Counted from the stretch's first letter, positions 17,289 through 26,146 are shown. The stretch is DNA of 39,006 nt from Acidimicrobiaceae bacterium (GCA_013044265.1 JABEUQ010000023.1:1-39006); one strand, 5' to 3'. Notes: a model not told the origin generated them from the sequence alone. Translations and numbers: made by a program.

Positions 17289-17671
17289 TCGGCTGAGCGG
17301 CGTTGGCGCGACAACCAGTCGCGAAGAGAGCGTGCCCGGGGCCCAAGAGAACTTGGGGCGTCATCACCTGGGTGCGAATGCGTGATGTCGCGCCATCCGG
17401 CGCGGCCCATCAGTCGGGCGTTGCGCTCGATGAGAATCGCCGAAGCGAACATGAGAGCAACACCCAACAGCCCCACGTACACGTTCTGAGAGAAGAAGGC
17501 CAGAAGAATAACGAGCCCGACAACGAAGCCCGCGATGCCCCAACGCACTCGTCGGGTACCGTGCGCGTAGACATTAGTGTCTCTCACATTCTTGGCGAAC
17601 CGGGGGTCCTGCTTCGAAAGGGACTCTTCGAGTTCGGCCAGAATCTTCTGCTCGTGTTCTGACAATGGCAT
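17285..17671 (-). CDS. DUF3040 membrane protein
   Basis: A 128-residue protein beginning MPLSEHEQKILAELEESL, then DPRFAKNV, which is the DUF3040 signature. Two transmembrane segments follow (about 44-62 and 65-82). The C-terminal tail is soluble and Arg/Asp-rich. DUF3040 is essentially actinobacterial and uncharacterised, so it is a useful taxonomic hint. A strong purine-rich ribosome site (GGAGGAGAGGAG) precedes the ATG. It is the first gene of the minus-strand operon that continues through the ROK kinase, the small protein, the HNH nuclease and the ligase. Confidence 0.9.
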   Translation of the reverse strand: MPLSEHEQKILAELEESLSKQDPRFAKNVRDTNVYAHGTRRVRWGIAGFVVGLVILLAFFSQNVYVGLLGVALMFASAILIERNARLMGRAGWRDITHSHPGDDAPSSLGPRARSLRDWLSRQRRSAE

Positions 17672-17951
17672 CGCGCTCCTCTCCTCCTTCGTATTTATCG
17701 TACCTCGTAACTTTCCCGACTAGTACGGCGCTGCATAAGAGAAGCTCAGTGAAATAAAAGTAAGAAGAATGTGACAAATCTCGAGTTCGGATCTGTGCTG
17801 GACCGGTGACTTTCCAGGACACCCGGGTACTGGCTTGTGCGCAGTTTCACTTCGGGCTGGATGAGACGGTGCAACAGCGCCACCCCGCGAGCGGTCACAA
17901 CGCAATCCCATGTGAACGCTCAACGGGCCACTCATTTCATCAGCCTCTGGT
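17672..17951. other. Divergent intergenic region with no confident gene
   Basis: About 290 bp separate the DUF3040 gene (minus) from nhaA (plus). Short open frames exist on the minus strand, but they have poor composition and no recognisable family. A stretch at about 17,737-17,800 vaguely resembles a tRNA but fails on T-loop and stem pairing. It should hold the promoters of both flanking operons. Confidence 0.5.
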
Positions 17952-17957
17952 TAGGCT
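17952..17957 (+). promoter_or_regulatory. -10 box for a likely leaderless nhaA transcript
   Basis: TAGGCT fits the actinobacterial TANNNT -10 pattern and lies exactly 6 nt before the nhaA ATG, so transcription would begin at or next to the start codon. No ribosome-binding site is present. Confidence 0.5.
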
Positions 17958-17963
17958 AAGAGA

Positions 17964-19106
17964 ATGTCCAACGGCGTCGGGCGCCTGCGTCGGGCCCTTG
18001 ATCACCAGTTCGCCGCGGCGATCACCGTTGGTGTCGGCGCGATTGTCGCGCTCGTGTGGTCGGCCCTCTCGTCTTCGACATACCAGCGCGTCGTCGCCAC
18101 GTCGTGGTTTCATGGTCGCGACATTGGTTTGCACGCCATCATCGTGAACGGCGTCATGACCATTTTTTTCGCCACCGTAGGTCTTGAACTCTCGCGCGAA
18201 ACACATTCGCAACTCCGACGGCACCTTCGAGCATCCCTGCCACCACTTTTCGGTGCCGTCGGCGGAATGGCGGGTACCGCTGCACTTTCTCTCCTTCTCG
18301 GACAACTCCTGGATTCCTCGGCCCTTCGCCAAGGCTGGGGAGTACCCATGGCCACCGACATCGCTTTCACCCTGGGCGTCCTCGCCTTGGCCGGACCACT
18401 CATTCCGGCCCCGCTACGAATGTTCCTCCTGACGCTGGCCATCGCGGATGACATCTTGAGTGTCATCGTTCTCTCGCTCACCGGCGTCACCCACGTTCGT
18501 CTCGCGGGCCTGCTCACCGTGGTCGTAGTGGTCGCGGTGGGCACCGTAATTGGGCGACGGCTCCCACCCACGCTCGCCTTCTTCTTGTTACTGGTCGTGT
18601 CGTGGTCGGCCTTCGCTTTTGCGGGAGTCGACCCCGCTCTTTCAGGGGTGGTCGCCGGGCTCCTCGTGCCCGTCGCCTCGGCACCTTCATTACGTCTCGA
18701 ACAACACGTCGTTCGATGGTCGGTTGGTGTGGTTCTCCCATTCTTCGCGCTGGTGGCGTGCGGGATCACGTGGAACTCGCTCAGTCTCGGTGGTACTAGT
18801 GGCAAGATCATCTTGGGCACCGCGCTCGTGCGCGTCGTGGGCAAGGTCATTGGTATTGGGACGGCGGTCTACGTAGTAGGGCGATTCGGAGTTCGACGCC
18901 ATCCCAGTATCACCCCACTGATCCTGACGGGCGGTAGCTTGCTCTGCGCGATCGGCTTCACCGTGCCCCTGCTTTTTGCCGGTGCTCTCTTTCCCATCAC
19001 CAGTCCCACCTATAGCGCCTTCACCGCAGGGCTACTGGTCGCATCCCTCCTGGGCGCGCTCAGTGGCGTGATCGTACTGCGCCACGCGAGCCGTCACCTC
19101 TCGTAG
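17964..19106 (+). CDS. nhaA: NhaA-type Na+/H+ antiporter
   Basis: A 380-residue polytopic protein with about eleven hydrophobic segments. Family motifs are MTIFFATVGLELSRE, GWGVPMATDIAFTLGVLAL and FLLTLAIADDILSVIV; the last holds the paired Asp residues used for ion binding. These match the core of NhaA, which exchanges Na+ or Li+ for H+ to control pH and sodium. It is slightly shorter than Escherichia coli NhaA, mostly in the N-terminal hairpin, and more divergent towards the C-terminus, so transport direction and ion preference are inferred. A Fur-family regulator follows 48 bp downstream on the same strand. Confidence 0.9.
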   Translation: MSNGVGRLRRALDHQFAAAITVGVGAIVALVWSALSSSTYQRVVATSWFHGRDIGLHAIIVNGVMTIFFATVGLELSRETHSQLRRHLRASLPPLFGAVGGMAGTAALSLLLGQLLDSSALRQGWGVPMATDIAFTLGVLALAGPLIPAPLRMFLLTLAIADDILSVIVLSLTGVTHVRLAGLLTVVVVVAVGTVIGRRLPPTLAFFLLLVVSWSAFAFAGVDPALSGVVAGLLVPVASAPSLRLEQHVVRWSVGVVLPFFALVACGITWNSLSLGGTSGKIILGTALVRVVGKVIGIGTAVYVVGRFGVRRHPSITPLILTGGSLLCAIGFTVPLLFAGALFPITSPTYSAFTAGLLVASLLGALSGVIVLRHASRHLS

Positions 19107-19142
19107 GTGAAGTGAGTTGCCGTTGGGGCGGAGCCCGGGTTC

Positions 19143-19148
19143 TACGCT
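19143..19148 (+). promoter_or_regulatory. -10 box for a likely leaderless fur transcript
   Basis: TACGCT (TANNNT pattern) sits exactly 6 nt before the ATG at 19155, with no ribosome-binding site between. The same geometry is seen at nhaA and orn. Confidence 0.45.
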
Positions 19149-19154
19149 GGGCTC

Positions 19155-19604
19155 ATGACTTTGGACGAGGCACGCCGAGAGGAAGTGCTCAAGACGTTGC
19201 GCGAACACGCCAAACGCATCACTGCCCCGAAGCGTGCGGTCGTGGAAGTTCTGGTCGGCGCGCACGACCACCTCACCGCTGATGAGGTAACTCGCCACGT
19301 CCAACAAGTGCGACCCGACGTGAGTCCTTCCACCGTGTACCGGATCCTGGAGGAACTCGAGGGTCTCGCTCTCGTGGTGCACTCGCACACTGGTCACGCG
19401 GCGGCCGTCTACCACCTGGCTGGCCGTTCCCACGGGCACGTGACGTGCGAGGTCTGTCACGTGACGTACGAAGTCCCCTCCGACATCTTTAATCGGGTAG
19501 CTCGAGAACTGGACTCGACCCTGGGCTTCGAACTCGACCGTCATCACGTGGCACTTTCGGGCATCTGCGCGCAGTGTCGCCACCGCCTCCGGGTCAAGCT
19601 TTAG
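19155..19604 (+). CDS. Fur-family metal-responsive repressor
   Basis: A 149-residue protein. The N-terminal winged helix includes RITAPKRAVVEVL and HLTADEVTRHV, then SPSTVYRILEELE as recognition helix. The C-terminal dimerisation domain has HGHVTCEVCHVTYEV, with metal-binding His and a C-x-x-C pair, and a second C-x-x-C near the end (ICAQCRHR), giving the structural zinc site. Family members respond to iron, zinc, manganese or peroxide. The residues seen do not allow a confident choice among Fur, Zur and PerR. It lies between nhaA and an ABC exporter; whether it controls them is unknown. Confidence 0.9.
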   Translation: MTLDEARREEVLKTLREHAKRITAPKRAVVEVLVGAHDHLTADEVTRHVQQVRPDVSPSTVYRILEELEGLALVVHSHTGHAAAVYHLAGRSHGHVTCEVCHVTYEVPSDIFNRVARELDSTLGFELDRHHVALSGICAQCRHRLRVKL

Positions 19605-19666
19605 CCAACCCTTATACAAGGCTCGATGTCGCAGGTTGCAATCTCAGTAGTCTTCAAGGCAAGACC

Positions 19667-20584
19667 ATGTTGAAAATCGACCACCTCACGAAACGCTACG
19701 GTGAGACCCTTGCGGTCAACGACCTCGACTTCGAGGTGAAGGCGGGAGTCGTCACTGGTTTCCTCGGCCCCAACGGGTCAGGCAAATCAACGACCATGAG
19801 GGTGATTATGGGGCTCGACCGCCCCTCCAGCGGACGCGCCACCATCAATGGTCAGACGTACCACCAACTCAAAACTCCACTGCGCGAAGTCGGCGCGCTA
19901 CTGGATGCTAAGGCCCTCGATCCGAACCGATCGGCCCGAAATCACTTACGGGCCCTAGCCCTGGCCAACCGGATTCCCGTTTCACGCGTCGATGAGGTCC
20001 TCGAATTCGTGGGCGTCGCTTCAGTCGCGAACAAGAAGGTGGGCGGCTTCTCCCTGGGTATGAGCCAACGCCTCGGCATCGCCGGAGCCTTACTGGGTGA
20101 TCCCGGGATTCTGCTCTTCGATGAGCCGGTGAACGGACTAGACCCCGAAGGAATCCGTTGGATCCGTGATTTCTTTCGTTCCTTGGCCAAGGAGGGGCGC
20201 ACCGTCTTCGTCTCCTCGCACCTCATGAGCGAAATGGCCGTCAGTGCGGACCAGATCATCGTCATTGGTCGCGGTAAGTTCATCACTGCGGGTACCGTTG
20301 ATGAATTGACGGCCAATGCGGTGGGTACCGTTTTCGTACGCAGTGCGGACCACGTGCGTCTATCTCAAGTGCTCACCAGCGCGCACGCCACGGTTGAGGT
20401 TCTCAACGAGAATGGACTGAACGTGATCGGTCTCAACTCCGAGCAAGTAGGTGAAGCGGCTTTCGCGGCGGGTATCGTCGTGCACGAGCTCACCCCCCAG
20501 CGCGCCTCTCTCGAGGATGTTTTTATGACTCTGACCGCCGACTCCCTGGAGTACGGACACAAGAACGTGGAGGCGCACTCGTGA
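19667..20584 (+). CDS. ABC-2 exporter ATP-binding subunit
   Basis: About 305 residues from the ATG at 19667, chosen because MLKIDHLTKRYG is the classic N-terminus and AAGGC lies 8 nt upstream. The open frame starting at 19574 would overlap fur. Walker A is GPNGSGKSTTMR, the signature is FSLGMSQRLGIAGALL, Walker B is ILLFDEPVNGLDPEG, and the switch His lies in VSSHLMSEM. The C-terminal 80 residues resemble the regulatory tail of CcmA/DrrA-type ATPases. It overlaps the permease gene by 4 nt. A TAGTCT (19648-19653) may be a -10 box. The exported substrate is unknown: drug, lipid or peptide. Confidence 0.92.
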   Translation: MLKIDHLTKRYGETLAVNDLDFEVKAGVVTGFLGPNGSGKSTTMRVIMGLDRPSSGRATINGQTYHQLKTPLREVGALLDAKALDPNRSARNHLRALALANRIPVSRVDEVLEFVGVASVANKKVGGFSLGMSQRLGIAGALLGDPGILLFDEPVNGLDPEGIRWIRDFFRSLAKEGRTVFVSSHLMSEMAVSADQIIVIGRGKFITAGTVDELTANAVGTVFVRSADHVRLSQVLTSAHATVEVLNENGLNVIGLNSEQVGEAAFAAGIVVHELTPQRASLEDVFMTLTADSLEYGHKNVEAHS

Positions 20585-21372
20585 GCACCACTCCCACTCT
20601 CGTCGACACGACTCGTGCGGAGTTCCTCAAGTTCCGCACCGTACGGGCGACATTCATTGGTTTGGCCACCCTGATCCTCTTGACTATCGGCCTGGCGGTT
20701 CTCATCACCTTGGTGATCAAGTCCAACTGGAGCCACCGCGGTCCCGTGGAGCGACTCGCCTTCGATCCGGTGGCGACCAGCCTGGTGGGAGTCTTCTTCG
20801 CTCAATTCGCCGTCGGTGTCATGGGAGCGCGAGCCATCACCTCGGAGTACGCGTCGGGCGCAATTCGCACGACGCTCGCCGCCGTGCCGCGACGCGTACG
20901 TCTGGTCGTTTCCAAGGTCATTGTCCTCCTGGTGACGTTCTTTATCGTCAGCCAGATAGTGGTCTTCGCCGCCTTCGAAATTGGCCAGGCGATTTACAAG
21001 TCGGGGCACTTGCCCTCAGGCACCCTGTCGAACTCCACTGACCTCAGGGCGGTCGTGATGGCCGGGGTGTACCTGACCTTATTGACATTGGTGGGTTTCG
21101 GCATCGGCCTCATCTTGCGCACTACGTCAGTGACCATTTCGGTCTACGTCACTGTGCTGTTGATCATTCCCATCATTGTGAATTTCTTGCCCTCAAGTTG
21201 GCAGAGTCACGTCAGCAAATACCTGCCGTCGAATTTGGGTCAGGCCATGACCACACCAACGTCAGTGTCCTCCAATTCTTTCCAGTGGGGCACCGCCACC
21301 ATCATGTTGACGATCTACACCGTGATCATCGTGGGCATCGGCACGTTCTTGTTGACTCGTCGCGACGCCTAA
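20581..21372 (+). CDS. ABC-2 type permease subunit
   Basis: A 263-residue protein with about six transmembrane segments. TLVDTTRAEFLKFRTVRAT at the N-terminus is the coupling and elbow region common in ABC-2 permeases. GARAITSEYASGAIRTTLAAVPRR lies in the second loop (split here for length) and is the conserved E-x-x-x-G-T-x-R-x-T-L segment that contacts the ATPase. The GTG start overlaps the preceding ATPase gene by 4 nt, so the two make one exporter. Nothing in the sequence identifies the cargo. Confidence 0.88.
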   Translation: MSTTPTLVDTTRAEFLKFRTVRATFIGLATLILLTIGLAVLITLVIKSNWSHRGPVERLAFDPVATSLVGVFFAQFAVGVMGARAITSEYASGAIRTTLAAVPRRVRLVVSKVIVLLVTFFIVSQIVVFAAFEIGQAIYKSGHLPSGTLSNSTDLRAVVMAGVYLTLLTLVGFGIGLILRTTSVTISVYVTVLLIIPIIVNFLPSSWQSHVSKYLPSNLGQAMTTPTSVSSNSFQWGTATIMLTIYTVIIVGIGTFLLTRRDA

Positions 21373-21401
21373 AGCGACGACGTCGCCTCAAGTGAATACT
21401 T

Positions 21402-21441
21402 ACTCGTGGGTTACCCGATGAATAGGGCCTTACCCATGAGT
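21402..21441. repeat. Inverted repeat upstream of the carboxyltransferase gene
   Basis: ACTCGTGGGTTA (21402-21413) and TTACCCATGAGT (21430-21441) pair at 10 of 12 positions across a 16-nt gap. There is no T-run, so an operator is as likely as a terminator. A CATAAT box (21480-21485) follows 8 nt before the next ATG. The promoter of the carboxyltransferase gene probably lies in this stretch. Confidence 0.4.
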
Positions 21442-21493
21442 TATCCGTCACTCGATGTTCACCAAAAAATGGCCTGTGCCATAATTGACTTCC

Positions 21494-23332
21494 ATGATTG
21501 AATCCACTGAAAATAGTGGGTCGCCCCACGACGACGACCTCGATCGCACCTTTTTCGGCGAAGGCCACCCGGTCGGACTACCAACTTTCGAACCCGAGGT
21601 CGAGGCACACCTGCGCAATCGTCGCAAGATCAACAGCCCGGGCGAATTGCTCAAGCTGCAAGAACTGGTGCACTTCAAATCGAGCCACGGACGTTGGAGC
21701 ATCGGTAAGGACCTCATCGGACTGATACGAAGCGGTAGCTCCGGAGAACGCGACGAGTCCTACCTGGACAAATTGCGGCGCGAGACGGGACGCGGCAAAT
21801 CCGAATCCTCGACTTACGGTTTGGCCACCTTCGACGGACATCCAGTGGTCCTGTACGCAATGAACTGGGACTTCTTCGCGGGGTCGCTCGGGGTCGTTTC
21901 AGGAGAGACCTTCCAAGCCGCAGCCGACCTCGCGATTTCCAAAAAACTCCCTTTCGTCAGTGTGTACGTCTCCAGTGGGGTGCGCCAGCACGAGAACTTC
22001 GCGGGCCTCACCCAGATGACGCGGATGGTCGAGGCGATTCGTCACTACAAGGAGAAGGTCGCTCTGCCCCAGATCGCCGTGCTCCTGGGCAACGTGTGGG
22101 GCGGGGTTTCGGCCAGTGCCGTACCCAACGCCGATCTCATCCTCGCGACCTCGGGCACCGATTACGGCTTCGCCGGACCGAACGTCATCGAAGCGTTCGA
22201 GGGCAGCGCCGTGCCCTCGGGCTCACAGAGCGCCGAGGCTAACCTCCTCGACCGCAACATCGACGTGGTGTTGCATGACGTCAAGGAACTCGTCACCTAC
22301 GTGGGCTCGGTCTTGTCCTCAACCACGCTGCCCGACCGACAGCATCACTTGACCGCCGAGACCATTCCAGCAATCCGCAACGTGAGCGCTCCCGACGCGC
22401 GACGCACCTTCGACTTCGGTCCAATCGGTATCCAGGGGCCCACTTTCGACATCGCCCTTGATGCGCAATTCGTGCACCCCTCGCCCACACGCGCAACTTC
22501 GAGTGACCCGGCCGACGCCCTCGTCGAGCGATACCAGGACCTGATGACTGACGCGAACCGCATCGATCTCGAATTCATCGCACGATACGCCTTCAGCGAC
22601 ACCACCGCGGTCTATAACTTCGTACAAGAACAAGACTTTCGCCGCTACCCCGCCATCGTCGGCGCCTTCGCCAAGATCGGTGCACAACCCTTCGTTATCG
22701 TGGGGACACAGCCCTCCTACCAGCGCATTGGCGATACGGTCGTGAAGCGTCCCTCGAACCCGGCACCGGAGGACTTCGCCTTCATGGAGCGCATGCTCGA
22801 CATCGGCGAGCGACTCGGCCTGCCCGCGCTCTTCGTGACCGATACACTCGGCGCGAAGCCCACTCTCGAGAGCGAACGGCGCGGCCAGAGCCGCGCCATT
22901 GCTCGCTCCATCTTGAAGGGCATCGACTACTCCCAACCGGTTATCACCGTGGTGGCCGGTGCCCTGGGCTCGGGTGGCGGACTCGCGACGACGCCCATGG
23001 CCGACCACGTCATCATGCTCGAAAAAGCCATGGCCTTCGTCGCCGAACCACGCTCGGCGGCTTCAATCCTCTATAAGACACCCGCTCCGACGCACGAGCA
23101 GGTCAAAGTAACGGTCTCGACCATGCGCTCCACCGCCGCCGATCAACTCGACCTCGGACTCATCGACGAGGTGGTCAGCGAGGATCCGAATCCCTTCGTC
23201 ACCGTTGAACGCCTACACCAGGCAATTCTGGCGTGCTACGTGGAACTCGCGGCACTCTCGGAGAAGAAGCGACGGGCCCGTCGTCACGAGCGCATTCGTA
23301 ACCTACGGGCGTTCGAGATCGTTCAGGAGTAA
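21494..23332 (+). CDS. Fused acyl-CoA carboxylase carboxyltransferase (AccD-like plus AccA-like halves)
   Basis: About 612 residues with two crotonase-fold halves. The N-terminal half resembles AccD/PccB: NWDFFAGSLGVVSGETFQ (125-142), SSGVRQHENFAGLTQM (160-175), and a second glycine loop GGVSASAV then GFAGPNVIE (203-233). The C-terminal half resembles AccA: KRPSNPAPEDF (418-428), ERRGQSRAIAR (461-471), LGSGGGLATTPMADHVIML (491-509) and PRSAASILYK. The AccD zinc ribbon (four Cys) is missing. The protein should transfer CO2 from carboxybiotin to an acyl-CoA, making malonyl-CoA or a related product. No biotin carboxylase or biotin carrier is in the window. The start is the ATG at 21494. Confidence 0.82.
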   Translation: MIESTENSGSPHDDDLDRTFFGEGHPVGLPTFEPEVEAHLRNRRKINSPGELLKLQELVHFKSSHGRWSIGKDLIGLIRSGSSGERDESYLDKLRRETGRGKSESSTYGLATFDGHPVVLYAMNWDFFAGSLGVVSGETFQAAADLAISKKLPFVSVYVSSGVRQHENFAGLTQMTRMVEAIRHYKEKVALPQIAVLLGNVWGGVSASAVPNADLILATSGTDYGFAGPNVIEAFEGSAVPSGSQSAEANLLDRNIDVVLHDVKELVTYVGSVLSSTTLPDRQHHLTAETIPAIRNVSAPDARRTFDFGPIGIQGPTFDIALDAQFVHPSPTRATSSDPADALVERYQDLMTDANRIDLEFIARYAFSDTTAVYNFVQEQDFRRYPAIVGAFAKIGAQPFVIVGTQPSYQRIGDTVVKRPSNPAPEDFAFMERMLDIGERLGLPALFVTDTLGAKPTLESERRGQSRAIARSILKGIDYSQPVITVVAGALGSGGGLATTPMADHVIMLEKAMAFVAEPRSAASILYKTPAPTHEQVKVTVSTMRSTAADQLDLGLIDEVVSEDPNPFVTVERLHQAILACYVELAALSEKKRRARRHERIRNLRAFEIVQE

Positions 23333-24495
23333 TCAGACGCGTCGCCGAGCAACTCGACGGTGTCCTCGCCCATTCGCCGAGGTCCGCTGCGCAGTGCCGG
23401 ACGCTCCCCATCGATACGCAGGGGTGTTCGCATGGCGCGAACAACGCCGTGGGGCGTGGACATCTCACCCACGAAATCACCCGTGACAATGGTCTCTTGA
23501 GCGAACGCCCCGGCGACGTCCAGTATTGGCGCGTGTGGCACACTCGCCCTACTCAACACCTCGAGCCACTCATCAGTGCTGCGGGACATGAAGATCCTTT
23601 CGAGACTCTCACGTAATACGTCACGACCCGCCACACGTTGATCGTTGCGAACGAAATCGCCCGAAGTGATGAGCCCGTCGTCGCCCAGCGCCTCGAGGAG
23701 TCGCGCGAACTGTGCGTCCGTGCCCACGGCAAGCATGATGAGTCCGTTGCTCGTACGCACGGGCCCGTAGGGGGCAATCGATGGATGATCATTGCCCAAG
23801 CGAACTGGATTCACGGAAGTCGCCAAGAAACCCTGGGCCTGGTTGATCAGCGCCGACATGGTGGATTCCAGGAGAGGCGCTTCGAAGTGCCGGCCGGGAC
23901 GCCCGGCGACACGCGCGTAGAGTCCGGTCACCAGAGCAATGGCTCCGTAGAGTCCGGTGATCACGTCAGCGAGGGGTGCTCCCACCTTGGTAGGGCCACC
24001 ACTGGCGTCACCCGTCACTCCCATCAACCCGGAGCGGGCCTGTGCGAGTACGTCGAATGATGGCAGCGCCGCCAGGGCCGTGCCCGAGGCGGCCGGTGTG
24101 ACACTCACCCAGACGCAATCAGGATTCGCGCGACGCAGTCGCTCGATGCCGAGTGCCGCGTACTGAGCGGGCAAGTAGTTCTCCACTACCGCGTCAGCTT
24201 TCCGCACCAGCGCCTCAATAGCGGCGAAGTCGTGGGGATCACGCAGGTCGGCCACGATATTACGTCGATGGCGATTAACCGCGAGGTAGTACGTCGCATC
24301 GTCGCCATAGAACGGCGGTGCTAAAGACCGTACGGGGTCCCCGTCGGGACCCTCCACCTTGATGACGTCAGCGCCCAAGTCACCGGCAATCATCGCCGCC
24401 ATGGGGCCAGCTAGAACGCGCGAGAAATCGAGAACCCTCACGCCCTCCAGGGGAAGACCCGAACCCACATTGACGTCTCTGAGCTCCCAGACCAC
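23323..24495 (-). CDS. CaiB/BaiF-type CoA transferase (family III)
   Basis: A 390-residue protein. LEGVRVLDFSRVLAGPMAAMIAGDLGADVIKVE (split, about 16-48) is the family III N-terminal signature. NRHRRNIVADLRDP is the CoA-contacting segment. Asp177 in APLADVITG is the expected catalytic aspartate that forms the acyl anhydride. GPVRTSNGLIMLAVG lies in the small domain. It moves CoA between carboxylic acids; the substrate is unknown. Its 3' end overlaps the convergent carboxyltransferase gene by 10 nt. It follows the MFS exporter gene by 20 bp on the same strand. The GTG start has no strong ribosome site. Confidence 0.9.
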   Translation of the reverse strand: MVWELRDVNVGSGLPLEGVRVLDFSRVLAGPMAAMIAGDLGADVIKVEGPDGDPVRSLAPPFYGDDATYYLAVNRHRRNIVADLRDPHDFAAIEALVRKADAVVENYLPAQYAALGIERLRRANPDCVWVSVTPAASGTALAALPSFDVLAQARSGLMGVTGDASGGPTKVGAPLADVITGLYGAIALVTGLYARVAGRPGRHFEAPLLESTMSALINQAQGFLATSVNPVRLGNDHPSIAPYGPVRTSNGLIMLAVGTDAQFARLLEALGDDGLITSGDFVRNDQRVAGRDVLRESLERIFMSRSTDEWLEVLSRASVPHAPILDVAGAFAQETIVTGDFVGEMSTPHGVVRAMRTPLRIDGERPALRSGPRRMGEDTVELLGDASDYS

Positions 24496-24515
24496 GTACG
24501 AACTCTAGACCGCAC

Positions 24516-26075
24516 TCACACCGATTGCGTGCGTGCGAGTTCGTGCGTGGCGTTTCCCGGAGTATCTGACTTACGGGGTAGGAAGAAGAATGTCGCGATC
24601 CCCACCACGGCGGCACTCACCCCCGCGACGATGCATCCGCGATGAAACCCGTCCATAAATGCCTGATTGATCCCGCTCTGCGTCACCGCACTCTGCACAC
24701 CCGGTCCGGCCATCGCCACGACGTGCAATGCCGCTTGCATCGAACTCTGAGCGACTACCACGCTGTGATGGCTGAGTCCGAGCGGCGTGAGGAGATCGCC
24801 AATACGGTGGCCAAAGAGTGAGGAGAAGACCGAACCCACGACGGCAACGCCCAAGGTGCCACCGAGTTCCCTCGTCGTCTCATTGACCGCGGAGCCCGCA
24901 CCGATCTGGGCCGCTGTGAGCGAGCCCATCAGGGCTGAGGTTGAGGGCGAGGAGATGAACGAGAAGCCCACTGCCAGCAACATCATCGAGATCACTATCG
25001 GTCCCCAGTAGACGGCGTGGGCGCTGAACTGCGTCATCCACATCATGGCGCCCCCCATGATCACCAGGCCCGACGAGACGACCCAGCGAATTCCGATCCG
25101 TAGTGCCAGCACCGCCCCAATGGGGGTGGCGATCATGGTGACGATGGCGAAGGGCAGAGTGTGCACACCCGCTGAAAGTGGGGAATAGCCGCGCACGAGT
25201 TGAAAATACTGCGTGACCAGAAAGACGAAACCGAAGAGACAGAAGAAGCTCGTGGCAATAGCCGCCGACGCCCCGGAGAACGCACCGACGCGAAAGAGTC
25301 GAGTGTCGAGCATCGGGTCGGCGAGGCGCCGTTCGTAGAGACCGAAGAGGATAAAAGACACGACCGACAATACGAAGAGCCCCAGGACCGTGACACTCAG
25401 CCAACCCCACGAGGGACCCTCGATGATACCCAGCACTAGAGACGTCACCATCACGCTGCCCAACGCCAAACCACCCAGATCGATACGGCGCACCACGGGG
25501 CTTCGCGATTCGGGCACGATGAATGCCGCCAGAGCTATGGTGACGCACGCGACAGGCACGTTGACAATGAACACCGATCCGTACCAGAAATGATCGATCA
25601 AATAGCCGCCCGCAATCGGCCCAATGGCAATCGCAATGCCTGCGGTGGCCCCCCATATTCCAAAGGCTTTGGCCCGGTCCGCTAAGTCATCAAAGGATGC
25701 GGTGATCAGAGACAAGGTGGCCGGGAAAGTAAACGCCGCGGAGGCACCCATCAAACCGCGCGCAATGATCAACTGCGTCATGGAATGACTTTCGGCAGCC
25801 ACGAGCGAGAACAATGCGAACGCCACGAGAGAGAATTGCATCACGCGACGACGCCCCCACCGATCTGAGAGTTCTCCCCCGGCGAGCAGTAGCCCCGCGA
25901 AAGGCAATGAGTAACTATCGACAATCCATTGCAGACCCGAGTCTGAAGCGTTCAACTTCGCCGACAAGGTTGGAAGGGCGACGTTCACAATGGTGTTGTC
26001 AATGACCACGATCATCACCGCAAGACAGAGGACCGCCAGAATCAACCACGGGCTGTCCCGCCAACGTCGAGCCAA
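24516..26075 (-). CDS. DHA2-family (EmrB/QacA) 14-TMS MFS exporter
   Basis: A 519-residue protein with about 14 hydrophobic segments. MIVVIDNTIVNVALPTL is motif D1 of 14-helix drug:H+ antiporters. GGELSDRWGRRRVM is motif A. GPIAGGYLIDHFWYGSVFIVNVP is motif C (antiporter motif), split here after 12 residues. The TTG start at 26075 is supported by AGGAGG 5 nt upstream. A TetR repressor is transcribed away from it across a 71-bp gap containing a palindrome, the standard arrangement for a substrate-inducible exporter. Substrates are likely cationic or hydrophobic compounds. Confidence 0.92.
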   Translation of the reverse strand: MARRWRDSPWLILAVLCLAVMIVVIDNTIVNVALPTLSAKLNASDSGLQWIVDSYSLPFAGLLLAGGELSDRWGRRRVMQFSLVAFALFSLVAAESHSMTQLIIARGLMGASAAFTFPATLSLITASFDDLADRAKAFGIWGATAGIAIAIGPIAGGYLIDHFWYGSVFIVNVPVACVTIALAAFIVPESRSPVVRRIDLGGLALGSVMVTSLVLGIIEGPSWGWLSVTVLGLFVLSVVSFILFGLYERRLADPMLDTRLFRVGAFSGASAAIATSFFCLFGFVFLVTQYFQLVRGYSPLSAGVHTLPFAIVTMIATPIGAVLALRIGIRWVVSSGLVIMGGAMMWMTQFSAHAVYWGPIVISMMLLAVGFSFISSPSTSALMGSLTAAQIGAGSAVNETTRELGGTLGVAVVGSVFSSLFGHRIGDLLTPLGLSHHSVVVAQSSMQAALHVVAMAGPGVQSAVTQSGINQAFMDGFHRGCIVAGVSAAVVGIATFFFLPRKSDTPGNATHELARTQSV

Positions 26076-26123
26076 CTCAGCCTCCTCTCAGACGTACACC
26101 AGCGGTTAGTGTCCCTGTAACTA

Positions 26124-26138
26124 TAGAACGCTGTTCTA
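26124..26138. promoter_or_regulatory. Palindromic TetR operator between exporter and repressor genes
   Basis: TAGAAC-GCT-GTTCTA is a perfect inverted repeat with a 3-nt centre, placed between the divergent start codons. TATAGT (26125-26120, minus) could be the -10 box for the exporter, and TACACT (26137-26142, plus) the -10 box for tetR. A repressor bound here would therefore cover both promoters. The sequence type is typical of TetR-family operators. Confidence 0.8.
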
Positions 26139-26146
26139 CACTATTT

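Noticed and set aside
17737-17800. tRNA-like stretch on the plus strand (GCTCAG and GTTCGGATC pieces)
   Set aside because: The T-loop lacks the invariant A58, no acceptor stem pairs, and no clear anticodon arm forms. Treated as ordinary intergenic sequence.
18110-18850. Long minus-strand open frame opposite nhaA
   Set aside because: Composition is Thr/Arg/Pro-rich, typical of the antisense of a hydrophobic gene in high-GC DNA, with no recognisable domain.
22319-23008. Long minus-strand open frame opposite the carboxyltransferase
   Set aside because: It shadows a clearly conserved gene and shows no domain or ribosome site.
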